From assembly GCF_016650815.1 (NCBI RefSeq), contig NZ_JAEKEZ010000026.1:1-64000 (forward strand): a stretch of DNA of 64,000 bases, given 5' to 3'. The position numbers and the translations under genes are program-made. The DNA comes from Pseudomonas sp. TH31. Lineage in GTDB: Bacteria; Pseudomonadota; Gammaproteobacteria; Pseudomonadales; Pseudomonadaceae. Position 1 is the first letter of the stretch, and every line of letters begins with the position of its first letter. Below are positions 58,826 through 64,000 of this stretch, piece by piece. The notes beneath the pieces were generated by a model. That model worked only from the letters and a program-made list of their open reading frames with translations. It did not search any database and was not told the DNA's origin.

Positions 58826-60565
58826 ATGAAGTTAGCCATTGTTACGGCCTGCCCGAACGGCATGGTCACCAGTGTGCTGTGCGCGCGGCTGCTCGACGCC
58901 GCCGCCCAGCGTCAGGGCTGGAGCACTTGCGTCGAAGTGAACGACGCGGCACATCCGGAGCGCCAGTTGTCGGCGGCCACCCTTGAGTCCGCCGAGTGGG
59001 TGCTGCTGGTGACCAGCGCACCTGTGGACATGACCCGATTCGTCGGCAAACGCGTATACCGCAGCACCCCGGCCCAGGCCCTGCAAGACGTTGAAGCCGT
59101 GCTGCGTCGTGGCGCGCAAGAGGCCGAGATTTACGTTGCCGCCCAAGCCGTCGCCGAACCTGCCGTGGCCGCCAAAAACGCACCGCGTCTGGTCGCGATC
59201 ACGGCGTGCCCGACCGGCGTTGCCCACACCTTCATGGCCGCCGAAGCCTTGCAGCAGGCGGCCAAGCGCCTGGGCTACGACTTGCAAGTGGAAACCCAGG
59301 GCTCGGTCGGCGCGCGCAATCCGCTGAGCGCCGCCGCGATTGCCGATGCTGACGTGGTGCTGCTGGCCTGCGATATCGAAGTCGCCACGGAGCGTTTCGC
59401 CGGCAAGAAGATTTATCGTTGTGGCACTGGCATTGCGTTGAAACAAGCCGAAGCCACGCTCAACAAAGCACTGGCTGAAGGCTCGCAGGAAACCGCTGCC
59501 ACCGGCGCCAAAGCCCCGGCCAGGCAAGAGAAGACCGGCGTCTACAAACACCTGCTGACCGGCGTGTCGTTCATGCTGCCAATGGTGGTGGCGGGCGGGT
59601 TGATGATCGCGCTGTCGTTTGTGTTCGGCATCACCGCGTTCAAGGAACCGGGCACGCTGGCGGCCGCGCTGATGCAGATCGGTGGCGAAACCGCGTTCAA
59701 GCTTATGGTGCCGCTGCTGGCGGGGTACATCGCTTATTCCATCGCTGACCGTCCGGGTCTGGCGCCGGGGATGATTGGCGGCTTGCTTGCGAGTACGTTG
59801 GGCGCCGGTTTTATCGGCGGGATCCTTGCCGGTTTTATCGCCGGTTACGCGGCCCAGGCGATCAATCGTTATGCGCGTTTGCCGCAGAGCCTTGAAGCGC
59901 TGAAACCGATCCTGATCATCCCGTTGCTGGCGAGTCTGTTCACCGGGTTGGTGATGATCTACGTGGTCGGCAAACCGGTCGCGGGCATGCTCGAAGCGCT
60001 GACGCACTTTCTCGACAGCATGGGCACCACCAACGCGATTCTGCTCGGTGTGTTGCTCGGCGGCATGATGTGCGTCGACCTCGGCGGGCCGATCAACAAG
60101 GCCGCTTATGCGTTCTCGGTCGGGCTGTTGGCGTCGCAGAGTTATGCACCGATGGCCGCCACCATGGCCGCCGGCATGGTGCCGCCGATTGGTCTTGGCA
60201 TCGCGACGTTTATTGCCCGACGCAAGTTCGCCCAGACCGAGCGCGAGGCCGGTAAAGCGGCGTTGGTGTTGGGGCTGTGCTTTATCTCCGAAGGCGCGAT
60301 CCCGTTCGCGGCCAAAGACCCGTTGCGGGTGATTCCGGCGAGCATTGCCGGTGGCGCGCTGACCGGTGCGTTGTCGATGTATTTCGGCTGCAAACTGATG
60401 GCGCCGCACGGTGGGTTGTTCGTGCTGATGATCCCGAATGCGATCAACCATGCGCTGCTGTATTTGCTGGCGATTGTGGCGGGGAGTCTGTTGACGGCAG
60501 TGGCGTATGCACTGCTCAAGCGGCCGGAAGTGGTGGAGTTGGCTTTGGAACCCGCCAAGGCATAG
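58826..60565 (+). CDS. fruA: Fructose PTS transporter subunit EIIBC
   Basis: Membrane permease that imports fructose as fructose-1-phosphate, receiving phosphate from FruB. The 579-residue protein has a degenerate EIIB-prime domain (about 1-105, Cys9), the active EIIB domain (about 118-215, phospho-Cys128 in ITACPTGVAHT) and a C-terminal EIIC with about nine membrane segments (from about 245). AAGAGGGG precedes the ATG. The operon ends here, with a REP doublet within ten bases. Confidence 0.96.
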   Translation: MKLAIVTACPNGMVTSVLCARLLDAAAQRQGWSTCVEVNDAAHPERQLSAATLESAEWVLLVTSAPVDMTRFVGKRVYRSTPAQALQDVEAVLRRGAQEAEIYVAAQAVAEPAVAAKNAPRLVAITACPTGVAHTFMAAEALQQAAKRLGYDLQVETQGSVGARNPLSAAAIADADVVLLACDIEVATERFAGKKIYRCGTGIALKQAEATLNKALAEGSQETAATGAKAPARQEKTGVYKHLLTGVSFMLPMVVAGGLMIALSFVFGITAFKEPGTLAAALMQIGGETAFKLMVPLLAGYIAYSIADRPGLAPGMIGGLLASTLGAGFIGGILAGFIAGYAAQAINRYARLPQSLEALKPILIIPLLASLFTGLVMIYVVGKPVAGMLEALTHFLDSMGTTNAILLGVLLGGMMCVDLGGPINKAAYAFSVGLLASQSYAPMAATMAAGMVPPIGLGIATFIARRKFAQTEREAGKAALVLGLCFISEGAIPFAAKDPLRVIPASIAGGALTGALSMYFGCKLMAPHGGLFVLMIPNAINHALLYLLAIVAGSLLTAVAYALLKRPEVVELALEPAKA

Positions 60566-60570
60566 ATCAA

Positions 60571-60648
60571 ACGATCGCAGCCTTCGGCAGCTCCTACAGG
60601 GTGTTCGCATTCTGCCTGTGTAGGAGCTGCCGAAGGCTGCGATCTTTT
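60571..60648. repeat. REP doublet, GATCGCAGCC family
   Basis: GATCGCAGCCTTCGGCAGCT and inverted partner, directly after fruA. Same family as the copies at 44 kb, 50.6 kb and in the lldR-smpB array. Confidence 0.88.
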
Positions 60649-60706
60649 TGTGTCATCCTCGTTTCACACGGACGTGCTTAAGTTCTCCTTTTACAGGGAG
60701 AGCACC

Positions 60707-62248
60707 ATGAGCGAATTCAACCTCGGTCGCCGGCGTGTCATGCAAGCGGTCGGCGCCGGTCTGTTGCTGCCCGGCCTGGCTCCGGCAGTCATCGCCTCGG
60801 TCCAGGATCGGCCGCAACTCACCGACGGCGTGCAGTCCGGCGACCTGCTGGGCGACCGGGCGATGGTCTGGAGCCGCAGCGATCGTCCGGCGCGGATGGT
60901 GGTGGAATGGGACACCCGCAGCCTGTTCACCAACCCGCGTCGTTTCGTTTCGCCCTTGGCGGATTCGCGCACGGACTTCACCGCCCGGGTCGAACTCACC
61001 GGCCTGCCTGCCGATCAGGCGATTTTCTACCGTGTGCACTTCGAAGACGCTCAGAACGGCACAAGCAGTGAACCCTGGTTCGGCCACTTGCGCAGCGTGC
61101 CTGCGGCCCGTCGGGACATTCGTTTTGTCTGGAGCGGTGACACCGTCGGCCAGGGCTTCGGCATCAACCCGGACATCGGCGGCATACGTATCTACGAAGC
61201 CATGCGCCTGCGCCTGCCGGACTTCTTTATCCACAGCGGCGACACCATCTACGCTGACGGCCCGGTGCCCGCTCAACTGACCACCGAGAGCGGTCGGGTG
61301 TGGCGCAACATCACCAGCGAAGCCAAGAGCAAAGTCGCCGAAACCCTTGATGAATATCGCGGCAATTATCGCTACAACCTGATGGACGAAAACATCCGCC
61401 GCTTCAACGCCGAGGTGCCGCAGATCTGGCAGTGGGACGACCACGAAGTGGTGAACAATTGGTCGCCGGGCAAGCAGTTGGACGAACGCTACAAGAGCAA
61501 AGATATCCACAGCCTGGTCGGCCGTGCGCGACAAGCCTGGCTTGAATATGCGCCGATGCGTTTGCAAGCCGCCGACAACGGCGGACGGATTTATCGCAAG
61601 CTCGGTTATGGGCCGATGCTTGATGTGTTCGTGCTCGACATGCGCAGTTATCGTGGGGCGAATGACGACAACCTGGGTGGGGAGAAACCGTTTCTGGGGC
61701 GCGAGCAACTGGACTGGTTGAAGGCTTCGTTGAAAGCCTCCAGTGCACAATGGAAAGTCATTGCCGCCGATATGCCGATTGGTCTCGGTGTGCCGGATGG
61801 AGAAGTCAGTCCGGGTGTGCCGCGTTGGGAAGCGGTGGCCAATGGTGACCCGGGACCGGCTCAGGGCCGCGAGCTGGAAATCGCCGAGTTGCTCGGATTT
61901 CTGCGGTCCCAGCAAGTGCGCAATTTCGTGTTCCTCACCGCGGATGTGCATTACTGCGCGGCGCATCACTATCACCCGGAGCGCGCGGCGTTTCAGGATT
62001 TCGAACCGTTTTGGGAGTTTGTCGCCGGACCGTTGAATGCCGGGAGCTTCGGGCCTAATCCGCTGGATAAAACCTTTGGGCCGCAGGTGGTTTTCGAGAA
62101 AGCCCCACCGGCACAGAACACCTCGCCATTTGCCGGGTTTCAGTTTTTTGGCGAGGTGAATATCGATGGGCAGAGCGGGGAGATGAGCGTGGTGTTGCGG
62201 GATCTGGATGGGGTGAGTGTGTTTGAGCAGAAGCTGGCGCCGGTTTGA
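60707..62248 (+). CDS. phoD: PhoD-type alkaline phosphatase / phosphodiesterase, Tat-exported
   Basis: Secreted metal-dependent phosphatase of the PhoD family, probably releasing phosphate from esters or diesters outside the cytoplasm. The 513-residue protein begins with a twin-arginine signal (GRRRVMQAVGAGLLLPGLAP), so it is folded before export. Metal-binding segments are visible: SGDTVGQGFG, FFIHSGDTIYADGP, QWDDHEVVNNW, LTADVHYCAAHHY. The ATG at 60707 is chosen because GGGAGAG precedes it and the Tat motif follows; the upstream open frame lies in the REP doublet. Substrate is not shown by sequence. Confidence 0.88.
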   Translation: MSEFNLGRRRVMQAVGAGLLLPGLAPAVIASVQDRPQLTDGVQSGDLLGDRAMVWSRSDRPARMVVEWDTRSLFTNPRRFVSPLADSRTDFTARVELTGLPADQAIFYRVHFEDAQNGTSSEPWFGHLRSVPAARRDIRFVWSGDTVGQGFGINPDIGGIRIYEAMRLRLPDFFIHSGDTIYADGPVPAQLTTESGRVWRNITSEAKSKVAETLDEYRGNYRYNLMDENIRRFNAEVPQIWQWDDHEVVNNWSPGKQLDERYKSKDIHSLVGRARQAWLEYAPMRLQAADNGGRIYRKLGYGPMLDVFVLDMRSYRGANDDNLGGEKPFLGREQLDWLKASLKASSAQWKVIAADMPIGLGVPDGEVSPGVPRWEAVANGDPGPAQGRELEIAELLGFLRSQQVRNFVFLTADVHYCAAHHYHPERAAFQDFEPFWEFVAGPLNAGSFGPNPLDKTFGPQVVFEKAPPAQNTSPFAGFQFFGEVNIDGQSGEMSVVLRDLDGVSVFEQKLAPV

Positions 62249-62275
62249 GACTGTCAGGCATGGCGTAGATCAACT

Positions 62276-62364
62276 GTGGGAGCGGGCTTGCTCGCGATGA
62301 CAGCTCAACATTCAACAGAGATGTTGGCTGTCAGACCGCTTTCGCGAGCAAGCTTTGCTCCTAC
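62276..62364. repeat. REP doublet, GTGGGAGCGGGCTTGCTCGCGA family, first copy
   Basis: Arms GTGGGAGCGGGCTTGCTCGC and a diverged inverted partner (GCGAGCAAGCTTTGCTCCTAC). Just after phoD. Confidence 0.82.
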
Positions 62365-62409
62365 AGGGATTGTGGGGGGCACAGGTTTTATGCCTGACGC
62401 CGAACCATT

Positions 62410-62497
62410 GTGGGAGCGAGCCTGCTCGCGATGACGGCTTCACATTCAATGAAGATGTTGGCTGTCAGATCGCTTTCGCGAGCAAGCCCGCTCCCAC
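62410..62497. repeat. REP doublet, GTGGGAGCGAGCCTGCTCGCGA family, second copy
   Basis: Arms GTGGGAGCGAGCCTGCTCGC and GCGAGCAAGCCCGCTCCCAC. It follows the first copy after 45 bases; the two middles share a GATGTTGGCTGTCAGA segment, suggesting a local duplication. Confidence 0.85.
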
Positions 62498-62512
62498 AGG
62501 GGATGTGTTGTG

Positions 62513-64000
62513 TCAGTAAACGTCGCGGCGGTAGCGGCCTTGTTCGATCAAGCGATCGACCTCTTCGATGCCGAGCACTTGGTTGAGCGCGTGATCCACG
62601 CCCGACGCCATGCCTTGCAAGCTGCCGCAGATGTAGATCACGGCGCCGTCGGCCAGCCATTTTTTCAGCTCGGCGGCGGATTCGCGCAGGCGATCCTGGA
62701 CGTAGATTTTCTCGGCCTGATCCCGGGAAAACGCCAGGTCCAGGCGCTCCAGATCACCCTCAATCAACCAGCCCTCCAGCTCATCGCGACACAGGAAGTC
62801 GTGCTGGCGATTTCGCTCGCCAAACAACAGCCAATGCCGTTGCTGTCCGTCGGCAATCCGCGCCTTGAGCAAACTGCGCAGCCCGGCCAGGCCCGTGCCG
62901 TTGCCCAGCAGGATCATCGGCACCGGCTCGGTCGGCAGGTGGAAACCGCTGTTGCGCCGTATCCGCAAACTGATGCTGGCACCCACTGGCGCGTGTTCGG
63001 TCAGCCAGCCGGAGCCGATGCCGAGGCTGCCGTCGGGGTGCTGTTCCTGGCGCACGATCAGTTCCAGCACGCCGTCGGCGGCAATCGAGGCAATCGAGTA
63101 TTCACGCATGGCCAACGGCACCAGCGCCTGCACCAATGCCTGGGCGTGCAGACCCACCAGATGCGCCCGGTTTTCGGCCAGTTGTCGACTGGCGAGGGCT
63201 TGATCCAGCGGTTGCGAGAGACCATCGAGTTCAACGCTGGCCCGACCGTCAATCCCCAAGCCATCGAGAAAATGCTCAATCGCCCACGGGCAATTGCGCG
63301 GCATGACTTCCACCAGGTCACCGGCCAGCCAACTGCTGGTGCTTGGGGCAATAAGACCCACCAGGTACACCGGCGAACCGCAGCTGTCCGGGTTGAGCAG
63401 TTCGCGACGGGCCAGCGTCCAGTTGTCGTAGCTGGGCGCTTGCCAGGTGTCCACCGGCGCCTGTCCGGTCAGCAGGCCAAGTTGCTGTTGCCAGTGACGC
63501 AAGGCGTAGGGGTCGCCGCTGTCGACTTCCACCGGGGCAAACAGCGTCTTGCCGCCGTGTTCGCCGAGCCAGGCGTGCAAGCGGCGGGCGAAGCCGCAGA
63601 AGTGTTGATATTGCCGATCACCGAGACCAAGCACCGCGTAGTTCAAACTCTCCAGGCTCAACGCCCGGCCCAGCACCTTGCGTTCGAAACCACGGGCGCT
63701 GTCCGGCGCTTCGCCGTCGCCGAAGGTGCTGACCACAAACAGCGCATTGCTCGAATCACACAGATCCTGTTCGCTGACATTCGCCAGCGGCTGCACCTTC
63801 ACCGGCAACCCGGCGGCCTGCAATTGCCCGGCGGTCTGCCAGGCCAGTTGCTCGGCAAAGCCGCTCTGGCTGGCGAAGCCGATCAGCCACGCGGGTGCGT
63901 CGCCGCCCGGTTGCACCAGGCCTTTACGCGCGTCCTTGATCTGGCGTTTCTTGCGCCGACGATCCAGGTACAGCAACCAGCCCGTGACGAAAAACAGTGG
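62513..64000 (-). CDS. PepSY-anchored flavodoxin/FNR reductase (sulfite reductase flavoprotein type), partial
   Basis: The gene runs off the right edge; only its C-terminal 495 residues are here. It reads on from a last membrane segment (PLFFVTGWLLYLDRRRKKR) typical of PepSY-TM proteins, then a flavodoxin domain (WLIGFASQSGFAEQLAWQTA, STFGDGEAPDSARGF, LGLGDRQYQHFCGFA) and an FAD/NADPH ferredoxin-reductase-like domain (RRNSGFHLP, LLGNGTGLAGLRSLL, YICGSLQGMASGVDHAL). It should pass electrons from NADPH through FAD and FMN to a membrane or periplasmic acceptor. In P. aeruginosa similar proteins sit near siderophore-receptor genes, so a role in iron reduction is possible but not shown here. Confidence 0.85.
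   Translation of the reverse strand, partial: PLFFVTGWLLYLDRRRKKRQIKDARKGLVQPGGDAPAWLIGFASQSGFAEQLAWQTAGQLQAAGLPVKVQPLANVSEQDLCDSSNALFVVSTFGDGEAPDSARGFERKVLGRALSLESLNYAVLGLGDRQYQHFCGFARRLHAWLGEHGGKTLFAPVEVDSGDPYALRHWQQQLGLLTGQAPVDTWQAPSYDNWTLARRELLNPDSCGSPVYLVGLIAPSTSSWLAGDLVEVMPRNCPWAIEHFLDGLGIDGRASVELDGLSQPLDQALASRQLAENRAHLVGLHAQALVQALVPLAMREYSIASIAADGVLELIVRQEQHPDGSLGIGSGWLTEHAPVGASISLRIRRNSGFHLPTEPVPMILLGNGTGLAGLRSLLKARIADGQQRHWLLFGERNRQHDFLCRDELEGWLIEGDLERLDLAFSRDQAEKIYVQDRLRESAAELKKWLADGAVIYICGSLQGMASGVDHALNQVLGIEEVDRLIEQGRYRRDVY

Overview
The window is chromosomal DNA from a Pseudomonas of the P. fluorescens group. The evidence is the gene order smpB-ratA-rnfH-bamE-fur-recN-grpE-dnaK-dnaJ-dapB-carAB-greA, followed by ftsH-folP-glmM-tpiA-secG-tRNA-rimP-nusA-infB-rbfA-truB-rpsO-pnp. 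Codon use is GC-rich, FruR (Cra) and the fruBKA operon are of the Pseudomonas type, and three families of Pseudomonas-style REP doublets (REPINs) are present. Most of the content is conserved housekeeping DNA. The accessory-looking parts are the first 2 kb, the lldR-smpB gap, and a few spots around 44-46 kb.

Layout. 1-2.1 kb: a small unknown gene, the tmRNA gene ssrA (minus strand), two paralogous small exported proteins, a REP doublet, and a second, degenerate copy of the ssrA 3' end. 2.2-10.8 kb: a lactate-use operon (lldP-lutA-lutB-lutC-dld, minus strand) with the divergent regulator lldR and a clear FadR-type operator. 10.8-11.9 kb: a tandem array of about 232-244 bp units, each holding a REP doublet plus scraps of the lldR and smpB 3' ends. 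11.9-18 kb: smpB, a Na+-dependent transporter, ratA, rnfH, bamE, fur and recN. 17.6-27.8 kb: heat-shock genes with two good sigma-32 promoters, dapB, then carAB-greA behind a leader ORF and attenuator-like hairpin. 27.8-44 kb: RNA modification, FtsH, folate, cell-wall and glycolysis genes, two tRNAs, and the nusA-infB-pnp translation and RNA-decay cluster. 44-50.6 kb: tRNA-Thr, an exported coiled-coil repeat protein, a small DUF6388-like gene, nadC, a DUF1631 protein and ampDE. 50.8-60.6 kb: a chemoreceptor, tatD, and the fructose PTS locus (fruR divergent from fruB-fruK-fruA). 60.7-64 kb: a Tat-exported PhoD-type phosphatase and the C-terminal part of a PepSY/flavodoxin reductase cut by the window edge.

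Sequence quality matters here. Five normally intact genes (bamE, recN twice, tpiA, infB, nadC) are each broken by a missing single base, and adding one base per site restores full family length. Five of the six sites are C/G runs of the CCCGGG type and the sixth is a G run. Since infB is essential, these are most likely consensus errors rather than mutations.

I found no convincing new defence or biosynthetic system. The best leads are the REPIN-carrying tandem array between lldR and smpB, the ssrA-linked duplication with paired-cysteine exported proteins, the leader ORF that runs into carA, and the serine-linked coiled-coil repeat protein.
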